Source: DATEEG01 sp035525055 (GTDB lineage Bacteria; Actinomycetota; Acidimicrobiia; Spongiisociales; ZC4RG35). Taken from it: DNA of 46,788 nt. Shown piece after piece: positions 1 to 9,030 of the stretch. The stretch covers positions 1 to 46,788 of the forward strand of contig DATLEZ010000146.1 in assembly GCA_035525055.1 (NCBI GenBank), read 5' to 3'. Each line of letters begins with the position of its first letter. The stretch's first letter is position 1. A program made the translations under genes and the position numbers. Under the pieces are notes generated by a model, which was not told where the DNA came from, made no database searches, and saw only the letters and a program-made list of their open reading frames with translations.

Positions 1-1
1 G

Positions 2-1768
2 GCGATCGAGCGGGAGCTTATTCGGGAAGGCTTGGCCGCCATCTGCGAGGAGATGGCGGTAAGCGTGATTCGTACGTCTCACTCTGAGACCGTGAAGAGT
101 GCGATGGACTTTTCGACAGCCCTTTGCAACGCCAACGGAGAAATCATTGCGCAAGGGGTCACGTTGCCCAACCAGCTCGGAGCAATCCCGGACGCGGTAG
201 ACGCCATCCTTGCCGAGTTCGAAGGGAACCTCCTACCCGGAGACATCGTCATGGTCAACGATCCATTCGCCGGGGGAATGCACCTGCCAGACATATTCGT
301 CGTCCAGCCCGTCTTCGTGGAGTCGAAGCTGGTCGGCCTCGTTGCGACGGTTGCCCACCACGCCGACCTAGGTGGTCTCGTCGCCGGGAGCATGTCCCCA
401 TACGCCGAGGAGTGTTACCAGGAGGGCCTTCGCATCCCCCCTGTCAAGCTTTACTCGAACGGGCGCCCGGATCACGGGATGTTCGCGATCCTGGCCGCCA
501 ACACGAGAGTCCCCGAGATCCTCCTCGGCGACTTCGCAGCCCAGGTCGTCGCGTGCGAAACCGGCGAAAAAGGCCTGGTCCGATTGATTCAACGGTACGG
601 CCTTAAGGACTTCTCCGACCACGTCATGTCGTTGCTCGACTACACCGAAGAACTCACGAGGAACGAGATACGGACCTTTCCCGAGGGGGTCTACTCGTTC
701 ATCGACTACATGGACGACGACGGTATCCGCCCAGATCTCATTCCGATCGCCGTCACCGTTACCATAAAAGACGGGGCTGTCACGATGGACTTCGAGGGTT
801 CTGCACCACAAGTCCGGGCCTCTCTCAACAGCACCCTCTCATTTACCAAATCGAATTCGTATGCCGCGATGCGGACATTGCTCCACACGGACATCCCCAA
901 CAACGCCGGGTTTTTTCGGCCGATATCGGTTCGTGCACCTCGGGGAAGCATCGTCAACTGCGTTCTGCCTGCCGCCACGGCTACACGGGGACTCACCGGG
1001 TTCAGAGTCCTAGATGCCATATTCGGGGCGTTGGCGCCCGCGCTACCCGACCGTGTGATGGGTGCCTCGGACGGTGGGCTATCGCTCGTCACCATGGGAG
1101 GAACCAGACCCAGCGGAGAGCGGTTCTCGGTCGTGGAGCTCCTGTCAGGAGCCTGGGGTGGTCAGGCGCTGCACGATGGGCAAGAAGGTGTCCCGAACCT
1201 CGGTGCGAACGTGAGCAACATACCGATCGAGATGCTGGAGTCATCCGTGCCGGTACGCGTTGATCGCTACGGTTACGTCCCCGACACGGGTGGCAGCGGG
1301 CAACATCGGGGCGGCCTTTCCATTGAGCGCGAGTACACCTTCCTGGGCGAGAGCCAGTTGAGCGTGCGCTCCGATCGATCGCGAATCCTTCCATACGGCA
1401 TCGGAGGCGGTCGGCCCGGAACTCCATCCCAGAACTTGCTCGAAACCGAAGGCGACGAGAAACGCATGCCGTCTAAATTTTCGCAACGGGTGACGACAGG
1501 GGACCGCTTCTATCATCGAACAGCTGGCGCCGGCGGTTGGGGCGATCCAATGGCAAGGGATATCCAAGCTGTCGCCGACGACGTTCGGAACGGCACTTTG
1601 TCCGTGGCACGCGCTTTCAAGGAATACGGCGTGATAGTCGACCCGGCAACGTCAGAGATCGACGAAGAAGGGACCGAACGCGAGCGAAGCGATCGAGAGC
1701 CCTTGCTCCCCGGGACGGTGCTGGCCGGCATGCCGACTCCGTTGAGTGACAGATCCACCGACTCTTAA
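2..1768 (+). CDS. N-methylhydantoinase B / oxoprolinase beta-type subunit, 5' end cut by window edge
   Basis: This is the B subunit of the HyuA/HyuB (hydantoinase/oxoprolinase/acetone carboxylase) superfamily. These enzymes use ATP to open hydantoin- or oxoproline-like rings or carboxylate ketones. The frame is open from base 2, and the first residues visible (AIERELIREGLAAICEEMAV) match the family's N-terminal helix, so only a few codons are missing. The in-frame TTG at 32 is therefore not the true start. Family hallmarks are NDPFAGGMHLPDI at about residue 85, the AHHADLGG segment, and a Gly-rich C-terminus (TGGSGQHRGG, GAGGWGDP). About 588 residues are visible, the normal length. A HyuA partner would be expected upstream, outside the window. 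The actual substrate cannot be read from the sequence. Confidence 0.93.
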   Translation, partial: AIERELIREGLAAICEEMAVSVIRTSHSETVKSAMDFSTALCNANGEIIAQGVTLPNQLGAIPDAVDAILAEFEGNLLPGDIVMVNDPFAGGMHLPDIFVVQPVFVESKLVGLVATVAHHADLGGLVAGSMSPYAEECYQEGLRIPPVKLYSNGRPDHGMFAILAANTRVPEILLGDFAAQVVACETGEKGLVRLIQRYGLKDFSDHVMSLLDYTEELTRNEIRTFPEGVYSFIDYMDDDGIRPDLIPIAVTVTIKDGAVTMDFEGSAPQVRASLNSTLSFTKSNSYAAMRTLLHTDIPNNAGFFRPISVRAPRGSIVNCVLPAATATRGLTGFRVLDAIFGALAPALPDRVMGASDGGLSLVTMGGTRPSGERFSVVELLSGAWGGQALHDGQEGVPNLGANVSNIPIEMLESSVPVRVDRYGYVPDTGGSGQHRGGLSIEREYTFLGESQLSVRSDRSRILPYGIGGGRPGTPSQNLLETEGDEKRMPSKFSQRVTTGDRFYHRTAGAGGWGDPMARDIQAVADDVRNGTLSVARAFKEYGVIVDPATSEIDEEGTERERSDREPLLPGTVLAGMPTPLSDRSTDS

Positions 1769-1796
1769 GGCCGTCTGAAACTCGCCTCCAGTTCCG

Positions 1797-2492
1797 TCAG
1801 CGCGTTAGGTCGGGTGGACTGTCTGGCAAACGTTGAGCAATGTCTTCCAAACTCCGTTCAAGCATCCTGCGTATCTCGTCGCCCGCGCGGACACCATCGT
1901 GTGCGGCGCATGCTTCATAGAAGCCGCGAGCAGAGCTACTGGCCTCGTCGAACCGGGACGGCGCAATCAGAGTGATGCGGTTGTACCGCTGCGCCCGTTC
2001 ATACAGCATCCTTGCGCTCTCGAACACTCGGCTGCGTTCCGCGGCCAAATAGCAAGGTTCTCTCAACCGCCAGCCAGCGTTCAGAACGCCATCCCGGTCA
2101 CGGCTAGCTGCCAGCTTCTCGAAGTCCTTGAGTCGTGTTTCGATGATCGTCAGCTGCTCGTCCGATACCTTTGGCGCCCCGACCCGAGCCAGCCAGGGCT
2201 CAAGCCCTATGCGGACGAGGTACACCTCTTCCAACTCGTCGAGGGTGAGGTAAGCGACGTGGGCTCCCGCATTGGGGCGCACCACCGCCAGGCCTTCGTT
2301 CGCCAGGTCACGAACTGCCGCCCGCACCGGAGTGGTGCTGACGCCGAACCGCTTTGCAAGATCCCGGTAACGCAATCTGAAACCCGGTTCGAGTTCACCC
2401 GAGATGACCAGATCCCTGAGTGCCCCGGTGAGACGTTGCTCCAGGGTCGAGTTATAACTTTGTGGGAGTTTGGGAATGCTTCCCGGGTACAA
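1797..2492 (-). CDS. GntR-family transcriptional regulator, FCD subfamily
   Basis: This is a DNA-binding repressor or activator of 231 aa. The N-terminal winged helix (about residues 15-80) contains the recognition segment FGVSTTPVRAAVRDLANEGL. An all-helical FCD effector domain follows. At the usual N-x-x-(F/L)-H position of the FCD domain this protein reads NAGWRLREPCYLAA, so the common metal-binding His appears to be Arg, which suggests an altered or metal-free ligand site. The TTG start is chosen because AAGGA lies 5 nt before it on the minus strand. A perfect 19-bp tandem repeat lies 25-62 bp upstream of this start and is a candidate operator. It probably controls the neighbouring catabolic genes of region A. 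Confidence 0.88.
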   Translation of the reverse strand: MYPGSIPKLPQSYNSTLEQRLTGALRDLVISGELEPGFRLRYRDLAKRFGVSTTPVRAAVRDLANEGLAVVRPNAGAHVAYLTLDELEEVYLVRIGLEPWLARVGAPKVSDEQLTIIETRLKDFEKLAASRDRDGVLNAGWRLREPCYLAAERSRVFESARMLYERAQRYNRITLIAPSRFDEASSSARGFYEACAAHDGVRAGDEIRRMLERSLEDIAQRLPDSPPDLTR

Positions 2493-2516
2493 GGTTGTCC
2501 TTCAGCGCGCTGCTGC

Positions 2517-2554
2517 GAGTTTCCATCAACAGTAGGAGTTTCCATCAACAGTAG
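2517..2554. repeat. Perfect 19-bp tandem direct repeat, candidate operator
   Basis: Two adjacent identical copies of GAGTTTCCATCAACAGTAG (2517-2535 and 2536-2554) lie between the GntR gene start at 2492 and the end of the 3-hydroxyacyl-CoA dehydrogenase-like gene. The position just upstream of a regulator suggests an autoregulatory site, but the unit is not an inverted repeat as GntR operators usually are. It could also be a simple tandem duplication. Confidence 0.6.
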
Positions 2555-2578
2555 TAGGCACGGAATCGGCCAACAGAC

Positions 2579-3475
2579 TCAAGTCTCGCGAGGCATGTCC
2601 TCTACGCGGCCGCCTTGTAAGTCCTCGGCGAGCAGGCTATCTCGGGCGTGAGTGGTTGCTAACTCGTCGAGCTGCATTTGCTCGGATATCACCCTCAGTC
2701 CGTCCAGGTGATCACGATCGCTGAGGGATTCCAGGATTCGGGGCGCGGCTGACATGAAGGTGTCCACACCACCCAGCACGACCGACTTCAACGGTCCAAC
2801 GGCCCGCCAGCGCCTGCCGAGACCGAGTTGCATTATCAAGTCGATCTCGGATGCAGTAACCATCCCGCTCTCGACGAGATGGACGGCTTCCCTCAGAAGG
2901 GCGAACTGAAGTCGGTTCCAGGCGAAGCCTGGCATCGCCCGGCGAACAAGAATGGCCTGTTTTCCAAGCTCCTCCACGACTCGAAGCATGTGCTCGGTCG
3001 TATCGGTACTGGTGAATTGACCAGGGATTACTTCAACCAGAGGGTTGAGATATGGGGGATTCAGGTAGTGCACGCCGATTGTCCGAGTCGGAGCGCCAAT
3101 GGCTTCACCGAATGACCCGATATCCAGCGAAGAAGTGTTGGTAGCGACCACCGCTTCAGGGTTGGCGGTGACCAACGGTCTCAGCACGGACGTTTTGATA
3201 TCGAGGTCCTCGGGAAGGGACTCGACAATGACTTCGATCTCCCCGTCGAGTTGCTCCACTCCGTTCGTAAGCTGAATGCGTACGGCCGATCGGTTGAGAG
3301 CAGGCTTGTCTAGAGGCAGCAGCTCCGCCCATTGCTCGATGGCATGATTGAATCTCGTTTCGAGGGAAACCACGTCTCTTGCAACGAGTCGTACAAGAAA
3401 GCCCGCCATCGCATACTCGATTCCTATCTGAACGCCCATGCGTCCAGCTCCGATCACAATCACACTTCTATCCAC
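2579..3475 (-). CDS. 3-hydroxyacyl-CoA dehydrogenase-family oxidoreductase
   Basis: This is an NAD(P)-dependent 3-hydroxyacid or 3-hydroxyacyl-CoA oxidoreductase of 298 aa. A Rossmann domain opens with VIVIGAGRMGVQIG, and the family motif NTSSLDIGSFG follows, then GVHYLNPPYLNPLVEV. The C-terminal helical domain contains VRRAMPGFAWNRLQFALLREAVHL. I chose the GTG start at 3475 because GGGAGG stands 8 nt upstream and it sits a few residues before the nucleotide-binding strand. An ATG at 3523 adds 16 residues but has no clear ribosome-binding site. The family includes carnitine and L-gulonate 3-dehydrogenases as well as fatty-acid enzymes. The short length without an enoyl-CoA hydratase domain fits the small-molecule members. 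Substrate unknown. Confidence 0.85.
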   Translation of the reverse strand: MDRSVIVIGAGRMGVQIGIEYAMAGFLVRLVARDVVSLETRFNHAIEQWAELLPLDKPALNRSAVRIQLTNGVEQLDGEIEVIVESLPEDLDIKTSVLRPLVTANPEAVVATNTSSLDIGSFGEAIGAPTRTIGVHYLNPPYLNPLVEVIPGQFTSTDTTEHMLRVVEELGKQAILVRRAMPGFAWNRLQFALLREAVHLVESGMVTASEIDLIMQLGLGRRWRAVGPLKSVVLGGVDTFMSAAPRILESLSDRDHLDGLRVISEQMQLDELATTHARDSLLAEDLQGGRVEDMPRET

Positions 3476-3590
3476 GCCGGAAGCCTCCCAACTCTTCTGC
3501 AGGATGCCAATACTCGTCGACATGATTTGGGTCAATGACGATTCCGGTGAGAACTGTGACGGCTCCCGCTCCTCGCGTCGGACTAGATGA

Positions 3591-4379
3591 ATGGAAGGAT
3601 TGCGCTTTTCGGCAAACGTGTCTTTTCTCTGGCCTGAGGTAGACGACCCCTTTGAGCGGCTCAGTAATGCTGCGCATGCCGGATTCACGCGCGTCGAACG
3701 CACGTTTGTCCACGACCTCGACACAGCCAGCCTGCGCGCATTGCTCGACCTCACCGAACTGGAGTTGACCCTCTTTGATCCTTTCCCGGGTGACTGGGAG
3801 AATGGAGAGCGCGGTCTCCTTGCCCTCGCCGGTCGCGAGGATGACTGTCGCACTTCGATACATCAAGCAATCGCGGCCGCCGGAATACTGGGAACCCACC
3901 TGCTCAATGTACTTGGTGGGGTCCTGCCCGATGACGGCTCACGCCACGCCGCTCTTTCGACTGCGGCTGAGAACCTCCGGGCCTGTGCTCCGGCTGCCCA
4001 GGCTGCGGGCGTAACTCTCCTGGTCGAGGCGATCAACTGGAGCGACGTGCCGGGATACGCCTTTCCGACCATCGCGACAGTCCTTGAGCTCGTGGAGACG
4101 GTGAACCACCCCGCGGTCGGAATACAGTTCGACACGTACCACGTCGGGAAGATGGGCGGCGACATCCTGTCGGAGGCCGACCGATCGCGAGACCATATTC
4201 GTCACGTCCAAGTCGCCGATGTTCCGGGACGCCACGAGCCCGGTACTGGAAGCCTTCCTCTGCCCGAGTTCTTCGAGTTACTCGGAACGTTTTACGACGG
4301 CGTCATCGGCCTGGAATACCGTCCCAAGACATCCACTGTTGATGGCTTGCAATGGTTACCTCGTCCACTGCGAGGTTGA
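3591..4379 (+). CDS. Hydroxypyruvate isomerase-like TIM-barrel protein (Hyi/OtnI family)
   Basis: This is a xylose isomerase-like TIM barrel of 262 aa, the normal length for hydroxypyruvate isomerase or 2-oxotetronate isomerase. The C-terminal half is highly characteristic. LLVEAINWSDVPGYAF carries a probable metal/catalytic Glu, FDTYHVGKMGGDIL gives the Asp and His, and HVQVADVPGRHEPGTG and GVIGLEYRPK complete the site. Family members interconvert hydroxypyruvate and tartronate semialdehyde, or 2-oxotetronates, in glyoxylate or tetronate metabolism. It is divergent from the 3-hydroxyacyl-CoA dehydrogenase-like gene and convergent with the PLP enzyme downstream. Hyi versus OtnI cannot be separated from sequence alone. 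Confidence 0.88.
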   Translation: MEGLRFSANVSFLWPEVDDPFERLSNAAHAGFTRVERTFVHDLDTASLRALLDLTELELTLFDPFPGDWENGERGLLALAGREDDCRTSIHQAIAAAGILGTHLLNVLGGVLPDDGSRHAALSTAAENLRACAPAAQAAGVTLLVEAINWSDVPGYAFPTIATVLELVETVNHPAVGIQFDTYHVGKMGGDILSEADRSRDHIRHVQVADVPGRHEPGTGSLPLPEFFELLGTFYDGVIGLEYRPKTSTVDGLQWLPRPLRG

Positions 4380-4412
4380 CCGTTCCGCTCCTTCGTCCGC
4401 CAAACCGGTGCA

Positions 4413-5525
4413 TCATGTCAACTTCCCACGGGCCGTCACGGGGAACATCTCCACAACCGTTCCGCTCCTCATTCCCAGGTACTCGTCATACAGGTTGACA
4501 GTGGGATCGACGTTGTGCGGCACCAACAAGAGGCGATCCCCAATGTTCAGGTCATGTCCTTTGAGGTCGATGGAGACGTGTTCATCAGCCGCTCTGACGA
4601 ATTCGAATTCAGACCGCGCACCCGACATAAGGCATACCAGAGGCACGCCGTGGTCAATCGATATCCCCTTGGTCCCGCAATCGATGATCGCGATTCCCGG
4701 AGATGGTCGGCTCATGATGGTCGCCAGTACAAAAAGGGACAAGTTGAAGTCTGTTCGCTGGTGTCCGTCGGCGTCCCTGTTCTCGAGGTAGCCACTGTCC
4801 ATGAAGGCGTAGGAGCCGGGTTGGATCTCGCTATATGGTCCGTGGAGGGGGTCGATGTCGTAAGTTCCTGTCCCACCGCCTGACACCACCGACGTATCGA
4901 GCCCTGCTCGGTTGAGGGCCGCAACCGCCTCAATGACGCGCTCACAGAACTCGACGGTGGACGCCGTCCTCTGGTCGAAGTCACCGATGTGCTGGGCAGC
5001 CGCGTTGTACGCCTGCAGCCCTCGGAGTTGGAGATGGTCAAAGGAATCCACTTGCTTGGCCACATCCACGACTCGCTCAGTCGACGCGACGCCAGGTCTA
5101 TACCAACCGCCTTGTAGGTCGATCAAGACCCCCAGCCTGACTCCGTATTCGGATGCCAGATCGTCGTACGCCTGGAGGTCCCGCTCGTTGTCCACGCAGA
5201 AGGAGATGTCAGCCGACAAAGCGAGCTCCGCCATTCGCCGGATCTTTTGAAGACCAACGACTTCGTTCGATATCAGGATGGAGTTAAAGCCCTCGGCAAC
5301 GAAGGCGGCTGCCTCGCTGACCTTCTGGCAACAGATCCCGACGGCACCGCGCTTGATCTGCTGAGCCGCAATCCAGGCGGACTTGTGGGCCTTGGCGTGC
5401 GGGCGAAGACCAATCCCAGCGGCCCGAGCGTGGGCTGCCATGGAGTCGAGGTTCTGCTCGAGCGCAGTCAGGTCCAACACGAGAGCTGGGGTGTCGATTT
5501 CCGAGAGTGTCATCCCAAGGCTCAT
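4413..5525 (-). CDS. D-threonine aldolase / D-serine dehydratase-like PLP enzyme (DSD1 family)
   Basis: This is an alanine-racemase-type PLP barrel with a C-terminal metal domain, 370 aa. The PLP lysine is predicted as K45 in RPHAKAHKS, and the C-terminal signature is LVPHNVDPTVNLYD at residues 334-347. Family members split D-3-hydroxy amino acids into glycine plus an aldehyde, or dehydrate D-serine. The usual metal motif is P-G-H-C-(D/C)-P-T-V-N. Here Asp340 is present, as in aldolases, but the His lies one residue early (H337) and Asn takes its place. The product would feed glycine or glyoxylate next to the isomerase-like neighbour. An ATG four codons downstream (5513) is an alternative start. 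Confidence 0.85.
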   Translation of the reverse strand: MSLGMTLSEIDTPALVLDLTALEQNLDSMAAHARAAGIGLRPHAKAHKSAWIAAQQIKRGAVGICCQKVSEAAAFVAEGFNSILISNEVVGLQKIRRMAELALSADISFCVDNERDLQAYDDLASEYGVRLGVLIDLQGGWYRPGVASTERVVDVAKQVDSFDHLQLRGLQAYNAAAQHIGDFDQRTASTVEFCERVIEAVAALNRAGLDTSVVSGGGTGTYDIDPLHGPYSEIQPGSYAFMDSGYLENRDADGHQRTDFNLSLFVLATIMSRPSPGIAIIDCGTKGISIDHGVPLVCLMSGARSEFEFVRAADEHVSIDLKGHDLNIGDRLLLVPHNVDPTVNLYDEYLGMRSGTVVEMFPVTARGKLT

Positions 5526-5701
5526 GGCTGATCAGCGGTGTTCACAATCCCGATTCCATGCTTCCTACCTCGGGACTACCGAACACATCGGAGTCGTCCT
5601 CCAGAGCCCTTTCACGATGCTTGTCCGAGTGTACGCCCGACGCCGATGAGACATCGGTTGCCATCGCGGCTCCCGCTCCCAGGTGGGCCGCGGTAGCCTG
5701 G

Positions 5702-7780
5702 CTAACGGGGGCCGCTCCAATCCTCGACTGCGTGATTGCGAAAGAAGTCAAGGGAGCTCGGATTGGCCACCGCATCAAGCTGGACAGCTTCGTTCAACGC
5801 GGTGCCGGTGAGAATGCGCTTGACCGGTACTTCGAGTTTCTTCCCGGAATGGGTGCGGGGCACCTCATCTATCTGCACGATCGAGTCAGGGACGTGACGT
5901 GGTGACAGATGCTCGCGGCACTCGCTCTTGATGTGTTCGACTGTGGCGTCGGTCAGGACTTGGGTTCCAGCCAGAACAACGAATAGCAGAATGCGGCTGT
6001 GTCTTCCGAGCCCACCGGTATCGACGATGAGGCTATCGGTGATGACTTCGATCCCTTCCACGACGCGATAGAACTCACTCGTGCCTACACGGATTCCTCC
6101 CCGATTCAGAGTTGCATCGGAACGCCCGTATATGACTGCGGACCCCCGGCTTGTGACCTTTAGCCAGTCGCCGTGTCGCCAGTAGTTGCCCGACTCTGAG
6201 AGGTAGGTCTCCCTGTAAAGGTTGCCGTCGGTGTCGCCCCAAAGGAACAAGGGCATCGAAGGCAGGGGATCGAGGAGAACCAGTTCCCCGACCTCATCAA
6301 TCACAGCGGTGCCGGTGGAATCGAGAGCAGCAATGTTTGCCCCAAGTGCGAGACACTGGAGCTCGCCTGCGAGCACAGGGTGCCATGGGCAGGAAGCTAT
6401 GAATGCTGTGCACACGTCTGTGCCCCCGCTGATCGACGCAACCATCACATTGCTGTGAACGTTCTCGTAGATCCATGCGAATGCTTCCGGAGACAGGCTC
6501 GAGCCGGTTGAGCCCACGGACCGCAGCTCAGAGAGGTCTTGAGTGAGTCGGGGAACATATCCTGAGTGCATCAGTGCTTCGAAGTAGGGAGCCGACGCTC
6601 CGAAGTATGTGATAGCGGTGTCAGATGCGAGTTGCCAAAGTGTTCCCGCATTCGGATACATCGGATCGCCGTCGAAAATCACAACCGTGGCCCCCACCAA
6701 CAGGCCTCCCATCAAGATATTCCACATCGCCCAACCGGTCGTCGTGTGCCAGAAGAATCGGTCCCGTGGGCCGAGGTCACCATGAAGAGAGTGCAGCTTG
6801 AGTAGCTCAAGCGAAACGCCTCCGTGACCGTGCACCAGCGCCTTTGGTGGGCCCGTAGTCCCCGATGAGTAGACAATCCATAGAGGATGATCGAAAGGTA
6901 CGCGCACCGGCTCCGACTCTGGGGAGGCGTGCATTAATTCCCCCCATTTGGTGTTGAGGACGGCGCTGGTCTCGGGGGGGTCAGATCCAATGTATGGAAC
7001 GTGAACATACGCATCCAGGCCCGGCAATCTTTGGATGACTTCCACGACCACTTTGCGCCGGTCGTGGTCGACTCCGCGATATCGATAGCCGTCAGCTGCT
7101 ATCAGGACCTTCGGTTCGATCTGCTTGAACCTGCTGGCTATCGCGGCGGCTCCGGTCTCAGGGGAGCAGCACGACCAGACAGCGCCAATGCTTGCAGTGG
7201 CGAGGAAAGCGATCACGGTTTCCGGGATGTTGGGCAGGATCGCAGCCACGCGATCCCCTGCTTCAACTCCGATCGACTGGAGCCAATTGGCCGCTCTGTG
7301 CACCTTCTCTGCGAGTTCGCGACGACTCATGTTTATGTCGGGCCGTATCTCCGACCTGGCGATGATGGCCGGCTCGAGATCCTCTCGGTTTGTGGCCAGC
7401 TCTGCGAAGTTCAGCTGAAGATCCGGAAACCACTTCGCAAATGGCATGGCGTTGCTCTCGAGAACCACCTCGACAGACTCGGGTGATTTCGCAACACCGA
7501 AGTACAGCGCGACAGACCGCCAGAACTCGTCGAGATCCTCGACCGACCAATCCCACAGCTCCTGGTAGTTCTTGAAGAGCACGCCGTGCGTCTTTGCGAG
7601 CCAGTCGACAAAACGCGTGAGGTTCGCCCGGGATCGGCGGTCGTCGCTTGGTTCCCAGAGCAACGAGCCTTCAGCAATGCTCACTCTGTGTCTCGAAGGT
7701 CGACTGTTCTCGGAAGCGGCATCCGTTACACGATACGCAGCGTTGGGGGTCGTCCTGCGATTGTGGACCTTTACCATCAC
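5702..7780 (-). CDS. Acetoacetyl-CoA synthetase
   Basis: This acyl-adenylate-forming ligase activates acetoacetate with ATP and CoA. An N-terminal ACAS_N segment (NYQELWDWSVEDLDEFW) precedes the AMP-binding loop YSSGTTGPPKALVHGHGG. The aromatic stretch FFWHTTTGWAMWN and the GGTDVCTAF motif are typical of acetoacetyl-CoA rather than acetyl-CoA synthetases. The hinge/catalytic C-terminus is RTHSGKKLEVPVKRIL. From the GTG at 7780 the protein is 692 aa, somewhat longer than the usual 650 or so. An internal GTG at 7684 would give 660 aa. Neither start has a strong ribosome-binding site. It is divergent from the thiolase, and together they would convert acetoacetate to acetyl-CoA. Confidence 0.92.
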   Translation of the reverse strand: MMVKVHNRRTTPNAAYRVTDAASENSRPSRHRVSIAEGSLLWEPSDDRRSRANLTRFVDWLAKTHGVLFKNYQELWDWSVEDLDEFWRSVALYFGVAKSPESVEVVLESNAMPFAKWFPDLQLNFAELATNREDLEPAIIARSEIRPDINMSRRELAEKVHRAANWLQSIGVEAGDRVAAILPNIPETVIAFLATASIGAVWSCCSPETGAAAIASRFKQIEPKVLIAADGYRYRGVDHDRRKVVVEVIQRLPGLDAYVHVPYIGSDPPETSAVLNTKWGELMHASPESEPVRVPFDHPLWIVYSSGTTGPPKALVHGHGGVSLELLKLHSLHGDLGPRDRFFWHTTTGWAMWNILMGGLLVGATVVIFDGDPMYPNAGTLWQLASDTAITYFGASAPYFEALMHSGYVPRLTQDLSELRSVGSTGSSLSPEAFAWIYENVHSNVMVASISGGTDVCTAFIASCPWHPVLAGELQCLALGANIAALDSTGTAVIDEVGELVLLDPLPSMPLFLWGDTDGNLYRETYLSESGNYWRHGDWLKVTSRGSAVIYGRSDATLNRGGIRVGTSEFYRVVEGIEVITDSLIVDTGGLGRHSRILLFVVLAGTQVLTDATVEHIKSECREHLSPRHVPDSIVQIDEVPRTHSGKKLEVPVKRILTGTALNEAVQLDAVANPSSLDFFRNHAVEDWSGPR

Positions 7781-7842
7781 TTTGATGAAGTTGCTGTCTA
7801 GTGCGCCCCGATCGTCGTTGGGCGCGAAAGAGGAGGCGTGGA

Positions 7843-9030
7843 TTGCGTGATGTTGTTGTTACGGGTGTTGGCATGACGCCGTTCGGAAAATTTCCAAGCC
7901 AGGACCTCAAGCAGCTAACTTCCGTAGCTGTTCGTGACGCCCTCAAAGATGCGGGAATCGACACCAATGATGTCGAGTACGTGGCTTTCGCCAATGCTGT
8001 TGGTGGGGCGATCACTGGCCAGGAGATGGTTGCTGGACAGGTGTGCCTTGCTCCAATCGGCTTGAGAAATATCCCCATCCTCAACGTTGAGAATGCGTGC
8101 GCCTCAGCATCAACAGCGTTGGCTGTGGCTTACATGGCAGTTGCGTCCGGCCTCGTCGATGTGGCACTTGCGGTCGGCGCTGAGAAGATGACTCATCCGG
8201 ACAAGAGGGTGAGTCACGAGGCAATCTCCCGAGCCGGGGATGTCGAGGTCGTTGCTGCTAAACGGGCGCGCAACGAGATCGAGGTGTCGTACTTCATGGA
8301 TCTCTATGCCCGGGCGGCTCGTAGATACCTAGCCACGACGGACGCCACCCCCGAGGACTTTGCAGCGGTCGCTGTCAAGAACCAGCGCCACGGGTCACTG
8401 AATCCTCGGGCTCAGTATGGGGGAAGTTACTCGGTAGAAGACATCCTCCATTCTCCAGTCGTGGTGACGCCGCTGCATTTGCTCATGTGCTCTCCTATCT
8501 CTGACGGTGCCGCGGCTGCGGTCGTTGTGGCAGAAGAGAGGTTGGCAATGAACCCGGACCATCGTCGTAAGGTCCGGATCCTCGCCTCTCAAGTGACTTC
8601 GGGCGGCTGGCCGAGTGCCGGCGAAACACGCGCTGTTCCTCTCGCCGCCCACCGGGCCTTTGAACAGGCCGGGCTCGGGCCTGGTGACATCCACTGTTTG
8701 GAATTGCACGATGCGACTGCACCCGCGGAAATCGAGCTCTACGAGTCAATGGATTTCGCGGAGCCTGGTGAAGGAGTGCGCCTAATACGAGAGGGCGCGA
8801 CTGCCTTGTCGGGCAAGATCCCTGTGAACACGAGTGGGGGTCTGCTGGCTAAAGGCCACCCGATCGGTGCGACGGGACTGGCCCAGGTGTGTGAGGTCAT
8901 ATGGCAACTCAGGGGCGAGGCAGGCGAACGGCAAGTCGACGGTGCTCAAATCGCACTCACGCAGAATGGAGGAGGGTGGGTGTCCGAGGACAACGCCGCG
9001 GCATCAGTCCACATCTTCGCGACCATCTAG
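7843..9030 (+). CDS. Thiolase, SCP-x/lipid-transfer-type acetyl-CoA acetyltransferase
   Basis: This thiolase-fold enzyme of 395 aa is predicted to cleave or form beta-ketoacyl-CoA. The nucleophile is Cys86 in NVENACASASTAL. Later come HDATAPAEI and NTSGGLLAKGHPIGATGLAQ, which supply the catalytic His residues. The classic C-terminal CxG motif is not obvious, as is usual in the SCP-x-like clade. The TTG start at 7843 is chosen because GAGGAGG lies 6 nt upstream; an in-frame upstream ATG at 7801 would add an unlikely Arg-rich leader. Members of this clade usually have an adjacent DUF35 (Zn-ribbon/OB) partner. None follows, because decayed mobile DNA starts directly after the stop. Confidence 0.9.
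   Translation: MRDVVVTGVGMTPFGKFPSQDLKQLTSVAVRDALKDAGIDTNDVEYVAFANAVGGAITGQEMVAGQVCLAPIGLRNIPILNVENACASASTALAVAYMAVASGLVDVALAVGAEKMTHPDKRVSHEAISRAGDVEVVAAKRARNEIEVSYFMDLYARAARRYLATTDATPEDFAAVAVKNQRHGSLNPRAQYGGSYSVEDILHSPVVVTPLHLLMCSPISDGAAAAVVVAEERLAMNPDHRRKVRILASQVTSGGWPSAGETRAVPLAAHRAFEQAGLGPGDIHCLELHDATAPAEIELYESMDFAEPGEGVRLIREGATALSGKIPVNTSGGLLAKGHPIGATGLAQVCEVIWQLRGEAGERQVDGAQIALTQNGGGWVSEDNAAASVHIFATI

Noticed and set aside
3524..3853. Upstream extension of the 3-hydroxyacyl-CoA dehydrogenase-like frame
   Set aside because: It runs antisense through the hydroxypyruvate isomerase-like gene, and its sequence is Arg/Ser-rich and unlike the family.
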